30,555 nucleotides of DNA from a virus, in the IMG/VR virus record IMGVR_UViG_3300043438_000252, positions 1-30,555 of that record. The stretch is one strand, 5' to 3'. Made by a program: the position numbers and the translations under genes. Positions 20,628 to 26,054 of this stretch are shown here, piece by piece (position 1 is the first letter of the stretch; every line of letters begins with the position of its first letter). Below the pieces are notes generated by a model. It was given only the letters and a program-made list of their open reading frames with translations. It was not told where the DNA came from and did not search any database.

Positions 20628-21346
20628 TATTTTTTACTCGCAGAAAATCTAATATCTGCTTTACCGTAGACACACAATCCACAAGACACACAAGCGGACC
20701 CTGCATTGCTAATAAGTGGAATTGATTTCATATTCTCTGGACACTTAGCGCCAGGCTTACCAGTCAATTCTTTCATTGTGCTTTCGGTGACGGCGAATGT
20801 CTTCCCTAAGTATGCAAGGCGAATTCCCTCATTTACTTTTAGTTCGTGGCCAATTTCTTTATTCTCATCGTCGGTGGAATAGTAAAGAGATAAATTAGAT
20901 ACATCCTTTAGAATAAGCGCTGCAGACTTTACACGTGTATAAACCCAGAATTGAACATCGGTGTGCTCATTGATTACATTCTTCCAGGCATAAGTATAGA
21001 AATCATTGAAGAAGTCTCCGTCCCAGTGGATACGGAATAGCATAGGGGCGTCTTTCTTTACACAATCAGCCTTGAAATCAATAATCATTTCATTTAGCAA
21101 TTGATACATTGTTTCCATATCGGCATTGCGTAGCAATTCCCAATTGTGTAGCAGATTAGTTTTTACTCCCTTGAAGAGTTTTTCCAATTTTCCTGCGTAG
21201 CAAACACTCTCACAAATACTAGTGGCACCAGGGCATGAATAATCTTTTCCTGCAGGGAGCCCGAACGTGTTCGCAATTGCGGCTTGCTTTCCATTTTTTG
21301 TGACAAGGTTAGCCACCTTTCTATCATTAGATCGTTTCAATTTCAT
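20627..21346 (-). CDS. GP88-like protein with Cys clusters
   Basis: 239 residues from ATG 21346 behind an AACGAAAGGC leader; the frame extends into the promoter up to 21415. Residues 36-50 (YSCPGATSICESVCYAG) carry Cys38, Cys45 and Cys49, the hallmark of the mycobacteriophage gp88 family. A C-terminal CPENM ... CVSCGLC cluster makes a metal or Fe-S centre plausible. The middle includes HWDGDFF. Function of the family is unknown. Confidence 0.75.
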   Translation of the reverse strand: MKLKRSNDRKVANLVTKNGKQAAIANTFGLPAGKDYSCPGATSICESVCYAGKLEKLFKGVKTNLLHNWELLRNADMETMYQLLNEMIIDFKADCVKKDAPMLFRIHWDGDFFNDFYTYAWKNVINEHTDVQFWVYTRVKSAALILKDVSNLSLYYSTDDENKEIGHELKVNEGIRLAYLGKTFAVTESTMKELTGKPGAKCPENMKSIPLISNAGSACVSCGLCVYGKADIRFSASKK

Positions 21347-21374
21347 TAGTTGGCCTTTCGTTGGTAAGGTTGTA

Positions 21375-21396
21375 AGTATAGCAGAATGGACCGACA
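21375..21396 (-). promoter_or_regulatory. TGTCGG-N10-TATACT promoter
   Basis: TGTCGG (21391-21396), ten bases, TATACT (21375-21380), leader TACCAACGAAAGGC, which has the longest match to the anti-leader RNA candidate. Confidence 0.65.
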
Positions 21397-21423
21397 TATT
21401 CCAATCCTGCCGCAAATTTCCAG

Positions 21424-21439
21424 GGTGATTTTGATCACA
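21424..21439. promoter_or_regulatory. CRP-like site, one mismatch
   Basis: GGTGA-N6-TCACA, centre about 63 bases upstream of the predicted start of the GP88-like gene. Confidence 0.45.
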
Positions 21440-21459
21440 GTCTTAACGACACGCCCGAC

Positions 21460-21491
21460 CCCGCAGCTTTGCGGGCGCTTTGTCGACAAAT
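21460..21491. repeat. GC-hairpin plus TTGTCGACAA repeat, copy 3
   Basis: CCCGCA-N4-TGCGGG (21460-21475) then GCTTTGTCGACAAAT. Confidence 0.6.
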
Positions 21492-21496
21492 TAATT

Positions 21497-21628
21497 TTAT
21501 TGATCGAATTTATTTTTATGTTTTATTTTGCGTGTGTATTTTTTTTTATTGCGAACAGGTTGCGCCGCATTACTGCGACGCAATTCCTGAATGCGTTTTA
21601 CTTTATCTTGAAGTGAAGTTAGGAACAT
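21497..21628 (-). CDS. 43-residue very basic protein
   Basis: The frame starts inside the end of the 21603 gene and encodes an extremely Lys/Arg-rich C-terminus (NKKKYTRKIKHKNKF). It may bind nucleic acid. No clear ribosome site, so it is less certain than its neighbours. Confidence 0.35.
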   Translation of the reverse strand: MFLTSLQDKVKRIQELRRSNAAQPVRNKKKYTRKIKHKNKFDQ

Positions 21629-21794
21629 TATATCCACTCGCTTCGTGAAATCGTTTTACATCAAATCTTTCATTATCAATCGCAAACATTTCAGCGAAAT
21701 CATTTACAATTTTAGAAAAAACAGCGGGGTGAATTTTATTGCTTGCATACTTTAGAATTTCTGCGGTTGCAACATAATCTTTACGGGTCATCAT
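21603..21794 (-). CDS. Conserved phage protein (TRKDYVATAEIL type)
   Basis: 63 residues. The pattern TRKDY-x2-TA-x-I-L ... FAEMFAIDN-x-RFD is common in small actinophage proteins. The likely start is one of two adjacent ATG codons at 21794 or 21791. Function unknown. Confidence 0.65.
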   Translation of the reverse strand: MMTRKDYVATAEILKYASNKIHPAVFSKIVNDFAEMFAIDNERFDVKRFHEASGYNVPNFTSR

Positions 21795-21994
21795 TTTACT
21801 GCCACCATTCCACTACGATAGAAAACTTTTGTATAGCATTTGCCAGTCGGCGTGTATAGATTTACAGTTGAGTATTCGTTAGCCATTCCCCAGTCGGTGA
21901 ATAAGAAAAAGTTTTCCCACGCACCATATTCGTTTTCGTATTCGGCAGACCAGTGGGGAGCGTTGCTATCATAGGCGCAAGTTATTTTATACAT
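21791..21994 (-). CDS. Hypothetical phage protein
   Basis: 67 residues, rich in aromatic residues, strand-like. Its promoter and AACGAAAGGG leader are embedded in the preceding zinc-finger gene. Not recognised. Confidence 0.6.
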   Translation of the reverse strand: MYKITCAYDSNAPHWSAEYENEYGAWENFFLFTDWGMANEYSTVNLYTPTGKCYTKVFYRSGMVAVK

Positions 21995-22115
21995 TAGTTT
22001 CCCTTTCGTTAGTTATACATTTACATTGTGTTATTAGTATTGTATCAGTTTCCACTGACACAACGGCGAGAGTATCGCAATTATCGCAAATCCACATTCC
22101 AGCAATTTCGCTCAT
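21987..22115 (-). CDS. 42-residue zinc-finger protein containing a promoter
   Basis: Strong ribosome site AGGAG before ATG 22115. Residues WICDNCDTL and a later CKC form a zinc site, resembling the zinc domain of the 16968 gene (WVCTGDCDAL). The second half (VVSVETDTI ... TNERETNV) is the TGTCAG promoter and AACGAAAG leader of the next gene read in frame. The stop lies just past that gene's start. Confidence 0.6.
   Translation of the reverse strand: MSEIAGMWICDNCDTLAVVSVETDTILITQCKCITNERETNV
22039..22060 (-). promoter_or_regulatory. TGTCAG-N10-TACAAT promoter inside a gene
   Basis: TGTCAG (22055-22060), ten bases, TACAAT (22039-22044); drives the 21994 gene with an unusually long leader of about 40 bases. 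Confidence 0.65.
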
Positions 22116-22262
22116 TTATTTATTCTCCTGAAAAAAACTGAGCGGATTACATTGGCAAGCCTCTACATCATAAGTATTTTCATCTCCGTAGTATAGCCAG
22201 CCATTTCCGTAGCAGGTATCACACTCTAAAATCTGAGTGTATAATTCTTTCATTCTACCCAT
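22116..22262 (-). CDS. 48-residue DnaJ-type zinc-finger protein
   Basis: ECDTCYGNGWLYY ... CQCNP: CxxCxGxG is the unit of DnaJ-type zinc fingers. AACGAAAGGG leader. Its 3' end contains the AGGAG for the next gene. Function unknown. Confidence 0.6.
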   Translation of the reverse strand: MGRMKELYTQILECDTCYGNGWLYYGDENTYDVEACQCNPLSFFQENK

Positions 22263-22380
22263 TTAGGTTTTCCCTTTCGTTTGTTGATTTTGTAATTGTA
22301 GCAGATAGCACTGACAAGGCTTCTGCCTTGCTTGCTTGACGTGTTTCTAACACGTGTTTTTTGAATTCGTCTAAGTTCAT
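22255..22380 (-). CDS. 41-residue protein whose C-terminus encodes a promoter
   Basis: ATGA overlap with the 22377 gene. The first 20 residues are a charged helix; the rest (LSVLSATITKSTNERENLNG) is the in-frame translation of a TGTCAG promoter plus AACGAAAGGG leader, and the stop lies inside the next gene's first codons. Confidence 0.5.
   Translation of the reverse strand: MNLDEFKKHVLETRQASKAEALSVLSATITKSTNERENLNG
22295..22316 (-). promoter_or_regulatory. TGTCAG-N10-TACAAT promoter inside a gene
   Basis: TGTCAG (22311-22316), ten bases, TACAAT (22295-22300); drives the 22262 gene. Confidence 0.65.
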
Positions 22381-22502
22381 TCGAACGCACCTTCCTCTAG
22401 TAATCCTAATTCGATGTTGAATAATTCATCGGGCGTTGCTTCGGATAAATCTACCCAGCCAGCACCCTCGTTGTCCATTCGGAAAATTTCGATGTATCCC
22501 AT
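22377..22502 (-). CDS. 41-residue acidic protein
   Basis: Acidic, with a MGYIEIFRMDNEGAGWVDLSE start. Begins two bases after the previous stop and overlaps the next gene by four. Not recognised. Confidence 0.55.
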   Translation of the reverse strand: MGYIEIFRMDNEGAGWVDLSEATPDELFNIELGLLEEGAFE

Positions 22503-22504
22503 TA

Positions 22505-22711
22505 TTATTCACCAACCTTTACTGCGATTGTTGCGAATTTATTTCGCAGACCGCCCGCATTTATTTCGATTAGATACGCTTCAGTTTTTTCACCATACCA
22601 AATTTCTGGGCGATGTTCGGCAGATACAATTTCGCCAGAAAAGTGGCGATTGCGTGAGCGATAGTTTTTTCCTACAAGTAGGCTTTCGATTGTGTATAGT
22701 TTGGTAGCCAT
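22505..22711 (-). CDS. Hypothetical beta-rich protein
   Basis: 68 residues from ATG 22711; the frame continues into the promoter up to 22795. Strand-rich, with a central RSRNRHFSGEIV that could be a small barrel. Leader AACGAAAGAAGG. Function unknown. Confidence 0.6.
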   Translation of the reverse strand: MATKLYTIESLLVGKNYRSRNRHFSGEIVSAEHRPEIWYGEKTEAYLIEINAGGLRNKFATIAVKVGE

Positions 22712-22745
22712 TGGCAGACCTTCTTTCGTTGTTGTTATAGTAGAC

Positions 22746-22767
22746 ATTATACACGAACGCACTGACA
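22746..22767 (-). promoter_or_regulatory. TGTCAG-N10-TATAAT promoter
   Basis: TGTCAG (22762-22767), ten bases, TATAAT (22746-22751). Confidence 0.7.
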
Positions 22768-22815
22768 TTTTCACATTACTAGCCAGTAAATCCAAATAGT
22801 GAGACGCTCAAGCCG

Positions 22816-22831
22816 TGTGATAAGCATCACA
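22816..22831. promoter_or_regulatory. CRP-like palindrome, perfect
   Basis: TGTGA-N6-TCACA within GTGTGAT-AAGC-ATCACAC (22815-22832); centre about 84 bases upstream of the predicted start of the 22711 gene. Confidence 0.55.
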
Positions 22832-22975
22832 CCAAAATGTCCGTTTTGTCTGTCAAATCGACACGCCGTAAATTTCAGGGTTTTTTATAACGACTTCATA
22901 ACGACACGCCCGACGCCGCACCCTTGTGGGCGCATCAGCTTTTGTCAAGCCGACACGCCGTTTATTTATTGTGAG

Positions 22976-23176
22976 TTATGTCTCATCTTCTAATTCCGCT
23001 AAATAATCTTCGTGTTCTACTAAACCAATCGCAAACGCAACGGGATCGCAACACTCTAGAATTTCGGCGGGTGTAAAAGTTGAGTAACCGATTTTTACAG
23101 TTGGATAAATGTCATTTAGTAAATCTATAAAACTTTCTTTGATTTCTAAATCTTTTTCTAATTGTGATTTACTCAT
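22976..23176 (-). CDS. Conserved phage protein
   Basis: 66 residues, acidic, helical, with ILECCDPVAF in the middle; similar short proteins with a CCDP motif occur in actinophages. Last gene of the 23766 operon; overlaps the previous gene by 8 bases. Function unknown. Confidence 0.6.
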   Translation of the reverse strand: MSKSQLEKDLEIKESFIDLLNDIYPTVKIGYSTFTPAEILECCDPVAFAIGLVEHEDYLAELEDET

Positions 23177-23282
23177 TTAGTCCCCCATTTTTTATATCTT
23201 TGATTACGGCGATTAGTAGCGGGATAGTTACGCCCGCTAGTAGTAATTGGACGGCGGTAGTTAGTAAGCGATTAGTAGTCAT
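23169..23282 (-). CDS. 37-residue membrane peptide
   Basis: One hydrophobic segment (TAVQLLLAGVTIPLLIAVI) with short polar ends. Starts directly after the previous stop (TAAATG). Function unknown. Confidence 0.5.
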   Translation of the reverse strand: MTTNRLLTTAVQLLLAGVTIPLLIAVIKDIKNGGLNE

Positions 23283-23444
23283 TTAGTAGTTCCACCCTAC
23301 TAATCCGTTTCGCTTTAGATAAATCTTATAAATCTTATAGGCGGTTATTAGTAGGGCGCTAGTAATTAGTAATTGCCAAGATAGTGCTACATAAGCCCAT
23401 TCTGTATCTAGCATAAATCCATAGGTGTCAATCTCAATAGTCAT
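23283..23444 (-). CDS. 53-residue single-span membrane protein
   Basis: A short acidic N-terminus, one hydrophobic segment (about 16-34) and a basic tail (KIYKIYLKRN). TAATG overlap with the previous gene. Function unknown. Confidence 0.55.
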   Translation of the reverse strand: MTIEIDTYGFMLDTEWAYVALSWQLLITSALLITAYKIYKIYLKRNGLVGWNY

Positions 23445-23614
23445 TAGTCATTCCAATCTAGTGTTAGTGATTTAGATAGTTCATCTTCATCATAATTATC
23501 AGAGCCTAACTCTACTAAGCCCTCTTCTAATGCCTTGTTATACATTTCTTCTTCATCTAGATAGACATAGGCGTCTGCTACATCTGCTTGGATAGTATCC
23601 CATTTGGTCATCAT
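23444..23614 (-). CDS. 56-residue acidic protein
   Basis: Very acidic helical protein (DEEEMYNKALEEG ... NYDEDE). TAATG overlaps on both sides place it in the same operon. Not recognised. Confidence 0.55.
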   Translation of the reverse strand: MMTKWDTIQADVADAYVYLDEEEMYNKALEEGLVELGSDNYDEDELSKSLTLDWND

Positions 23615-23766
23615 TACTTTACCTCTACTTCTCTAATGTTATAGGTGAAACCCTTACCGAGTTTATTTAGTTCAGCGATTACCGCTAAGATTTCTTCGGG
23701 CTTATTAGCCTTTTGATTTACGGCTAGTAGTTGGCTACCTTGCCATAGTGTGTATGTTATAGTCAT
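23614..23766 (-). CDS. 50-residue phage protein
   Basis: Beta-alpha-beta-like small protein (TITYTLWQGSQLLA ... GFTYNIREVEV). First gene of a five-gene overlapping operon with AACGAAAGAAG leader. Function unknown. Confidence 0.55.
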   Translation of the reverse strand: MTITYTLWQGSQLLAVNQKANKPEEILAVIAELNKLGKGFTYNIREVEVK

Positions 23767-23801
23767 TATCTGTTCTTCTTTCGTTAGTAGTTATAGTAGG
23801 A

Positions 23802-23823
23802 ATTGTAGCGCATAGCGCCGACA
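23802..23823 (-). promoter_or_regulatory. TGTCGG-N10-TACAAT promoter
   Basis: TGTCGG (23818-23823), ten bases, TACAAT (23802-23807); drives the 23766 operon. Confidence 0.65.
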
Positions 23824-23841
23824 TTGTATAGCGACACGCCG

Positions 23842-23946
23842 TTAGGCGTTAGTGTGATTATGGTCACACACGGACTCGATTTCGTGTCCGAACTCCTCTA
23901 CGAGTTCCTCGTAGATTTCGTCCATATAATCAAGATAATCGTTCAT
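23842..23946 (-). CDS. 34-residue acidic peptide
   Basis: Acidic helix then CDHNH near the end. A CRP-like palindrome (23853-23868) lies inside its coding sequence. Follows the 24157 gene by four bases. Confidence 0.45.
   Translation of the reverse strand: MNDYLDYMDEIYEELVEEFGHEIESVCDHNHTNA
23853..23868. promoter_or_regulatory. CRP-like palindrome, perfect
   Basis: TGTGA-N6-TCACA, centre about 65 bases upstream of the predicted start of the 23766 operon. Confidence 0.55.
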
Positions 23947-23950
23947 TAGA

Positions 23951-24157
23951 TTACTCCCAACTTCTAGTAGTAGCATAAACCTTGCGAGTGCTAGGCTTGT
24001 AATTTTCTAACTCTCTTAGATTAGTTTCTAAGATAGTGCCTCTTAGGGCTAGTAGGTCAAGATACTCATTAGCATCTTGTTCGGTATTCATTAGAACACC
24101 TAGACAAGTAGAGAACTCGGTGTCCGAGTATTGGACTTTGTAACTTAGTGAAAACAT
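23951..24157 (-). CDS. Hypothetical phage protein
   Basis: 68 residues, mixed alpha/beta. Its leader holds a perfect ATCAAGAA-CCT-TTCTTGAT inverted repeat (24175-24193) before AAGAAAGGA. Most upstream gene of the leftward block. Not recognised. Confidence 0.6.
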   Translation of the reverse strand: MFSLSYKVQYSDTEFSTCLGVLMNTEQDANEYLDLLALRGTILETNLRELENYKPSTRKVYATTRSWE

Positions 24158-24174
24158 TTTGTTTTCCTTTCTTT

Positions 24175-24193
24175 ATCAAGAACCTTTCTTGAT
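24175..24193. repeat. 8-base inverted repeat in a leader
   Basis: ATCAAGAA and TTCTTGAT around three bases, between the promoter and ribosome site of the 24157 gene; an RNA hairpin or operator. Confidence 0.6.
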
Positions 24194-24208
24194 TTTCTTT
24201 ATACTATA

Positions 24209-24230
24209 AGCCTAGCAGGGGGGACTGACA
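24209..24230 (-). promoter_or_regulatory. TGTCAG-N10 promoter with degenerate -10
   Basis: TGTCAG (24225-24230), ten bases, TAGGCT (24209-24214). A better -10-like TATAGT lies a few bases downstream. Confidence 0.4.
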
Positions 24231-24268
24231 TTTAGGGGGGTTACTCGCTAGTATTCGCAAACTATTTT

Positions 24269-24284
24269 TGTGAGATACGCCACA
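24269..24284. promoter_or_regulatory. CRP-like site, one mismatch
   Basis: TGTGA-N6-CCACA, centre about 74 bases upstream of the start predicted for the 24157 gene. Confidence 0.4.
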
Positions 24285-24426
24285 CTCACGCTCAAGATTA
24301 TAGGGTTATGGGCGCACTATCGGACAAATCGGACATTAAAAATAGTGTGTATCATACATATTAAAAATATATTAACATTTTCTCTAATTTCAAAACGGGG
24401 GCGGGAAATAAATATTTCCTGGATCC

Positions 24427-24456
24427 TTGACTTACGAAAATCCCAAATGCTATACT
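24427..24456 (+). promoter_or_regulatory. Strong rightward sigma70-type promoter
   Basis: TTGACT (24427-24432), 18 bases, TATACT (24451-24456). The predicted RNA starts near 24463, about 300 bases before the first gene. Confidence 0.65.
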
Positions 24457-24760
24457 GTAAACCTTGGACAGTTTCAGGAGATAATATCAAGGGGTTAAAC
24501 TCCAAGTGCGATGATGACGGAAGTTGTAATTCTACAATTACTTTCAGATAATAGCAACAGCTCGAACCGATGAATGGCGGATTTATACTCTGATCATTTC
24601 GGGGTTCTCTTTTAGAAATCATAAAAGGGGTATAGGGGTTGTATGCTTAAATTCTGGAAGTTATCATTAAAAAGATAAAAACAAATATAGAAGCTATACT
24701 TCTAAAAAAATATTTTACTAACATTTAGTAGAATCTATAAAGTAGTCGACTAGGATTAAT

Positions 24761-24910
24761 ATGACATTCAATGTATATCAATACGATGTAAAGGTAAGAG
24801 TAGCAGTAATTGCGGGATCAGAAGAAGAAGCAACAGCAAAGTTAGATCAGGGACAAGTTCAACAGATCTCAATGGAGAGAGAACTTTTTAGCACAACTGA
24901 AGTAATTTAA
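24761..24910 (+). CDS. 49-residue conserved phage protein, paralogue of 1401 gene
   Basis: Same length and N-terminal pattern (Y-x-V-x-x-D-V-x-x-x-V) as the gene at 1401; acidic helix in the middle. AGGA lies six bases upstream. Function unknown. Confidence 0.6.
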   Translation: MTFNVYQYDVKVRVAVIAGSEEEATAKLDQGQVQQISMERELFSTTEVI

Positions 24911-24924
24911 TAAACATCTTGTAA

Positions 24925-24939
24925 TATAATAGGGGTATG
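24925..24939 (+). promoter_or_regulatory. Leaderless promoter of the HNH gene
   Basis: TATAAT at 24925-24930, six bases, ATG at 24937. Confidence 0.55.
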
Positions 24940-25221
24940 TCTCCAGAGAAGATATCGATCAAGAAACAAAAAGAATTCCTGGCGCAGTATTTAAAAGATC
25001 TTAAAGAAAAGAATCCTTGTATGGATTGTAAGATTTCATATCCCTATTATATGATGGACTTTGATCATGTCCGTGGGCGGAAGCATTCAAATGTGGCGGA
25101 ACTAATCAATACGTTATCTAAGAAGCGTCTGGATGAAGAAATAGCCAAATGCGAAATAGTTTGCTCAAATTGTCATAGGGTAAGAACTCATATGAGAAAG
25201 CACGGAAAGAAGGCATCATGA
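24937..25221 (+). CDS. HNH endonuclease-like protein
   Basis: 94 residues. Zinc pair Cys28-x2-Cys31, metal-site DFDH at 41-44, and CSNCH at 76-80 give the HNH order with two CxxC pairs; the tail is basic. It could be a homing endonuclease or a packaging or defence nuclease. The residues for catalysis (His44, and a later Asn78/His80) are present. Own leaderless promoter; ATGA overlap with the next gene. Confidence 0.8.
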   Translation: MSPEKISIKKQKEFLAQYLKDLKEKNPCMDCKISYPYYMMDFDHVRGRKHSNVAELINTLSKKRLDEEIAKCEIVCSNCHRVRTHMRKHGKKAS

Positions 25222-25328
25222 ACTTTTGTACATATTGCGACAAGCTCTCATATACATCTAAGTTAACTCTAGAAGGTAAGATGGTCTATTACTGTTCAGA
25301 TCATGCATTGAATATTACAGTTGACTAG
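25218..25328 (+). CDS. 36-residue zinc-binding mini-protein
   Basis: FCTYC near the start and CSDHA near the end, a shortened version of the DUF7455-type C-x2-C ... C-x2-H pattern. AAGAAGG precedes the ATG. Function unknown. Confidence 0.55.
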   Translation: MNFCTYCDKLSYTSKLTLEGKMVYYCSDHALNITVD

Positions 25329-25337
25329 GATAATTAC

Positions 25338-26054
25338 ATGTATAATTTTGATGTGTACGAACTCCCAGGACCTACTGCTATATTAGAACCGTTGTCTGTA
25401 AAAAGACAATGGGCTACAGATCTTCCTTATCCTCATGCATACAAATGTTTTCCTATGACCCTTGCAAATCAAATGGGGTACGGAATATCTTTTCCAGACG
25501 ATATTATTTTTGAGTGGGACGGAAATATGAATGTCTTGCCATCTAGTGTAAAAGTAACTTCTGGGCATAAATGGGTTAATATGGATAGAGGTTGGGGAAC
25601 CGTTAGCTTTAACACAGGAATAGTATTTAAAACTGATGAAGATGTAAGTATGCTTTCATATCCAGTGCCTAATCTATTTATAGAAGGATTCCAAATTTTC
25701 ACAACACTCATTTCAACTTCATTTTTTGAAAGTCCTTGGCAAGTTGCAGGACAGGTTACAAGATCAAATTATAAAATAATTTTGCCAGCAAGAACTCCAG
25801 TATCTGCTGTGATGCCAATATCACTTGGTCAGTTAAATGAATCGGTGGCAACCAAAAAACCTTTTGAAGAATTAGAGTATAATAAGAATACAGGACACGA
25901 ATATCATAAGCATAATGCTATGATGCAAAAGTTAGGGAAGACTACTGGTAATTACAGAGATGGTGTAAACCATAAGGGTGTAGTTTACGGTAAACATGAA
26001 GTTAAATCTATTAAGTTGAGGTATGATAATGGTAACTTACCACTGGATGAATAG
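25338..26054 (+). CDS. DUF6065-like protein
   Basis: 238 residues. The order KCFPMTLANQMGYGI ... DIIFEWDG ... WGTVSF-NTG-I-V-F-K-T-D ... PNLFIEGFQ ... W near 130-140 reads like the DUF6065 family, a beta-rich domain of unknown function. It overlaps the luciferase-like gene by 32 bases, and the pair is probably co-expressed and perhaps works together. Confidence 0.7.
   Translation: MYNFDVYELPGPTAILEPLSVKRQWATDLPYPHAYKCFPMTLANQMGYGISFPDDIIFEWDGNMNVLPSSVKVTSGHKWVNMDRGWGTVSFNTGIVFKTDEDVSMLSYPVPNLFIEGFQIFTTLISTSFFESPWQVAGQVTRSNYKIILPARTPVSAVMPISLGQLNESVATKKPFEELEYNKNTGHEYHKHNAMMQKLGKTTGNYRDGVNHKGVVYGKHEVKSIKLRYDNGNLPLDE

Larger units (their letters stand above)
24158..24760. other. Divergent intergenic region
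   Basis: 603 bases between the leftward and rightward blocks, with no believable gene on either strand (two long frames at 24270-24551 plus and 24317-24622 minus overlap each other and have no ribosome site). It holds the leftward TGTCAG (24225-24230) with a degenerate -10, a CRP-like site (24269-24284), a strong rightward promoter (24427-24456), and small hairpins at 24462/24492, 24524-24537 and 24609-24627. An RNA gene or long leader is possible. Confidence 0.5.

Noticed and set aside
17050-22935. CRISPR array from the repeated GC hairpins
   Set aside because: Copies are kilobases apart with no regular spacers; they are intergenic repeats, not an array.
24270-24622. Two overlapping long frames (93 residues plus, 101 residues minus)
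   Set aside because: They overlap on opposite strands, have no ribosome site, and their translations look random; the region carries promoters and hairpins instead.
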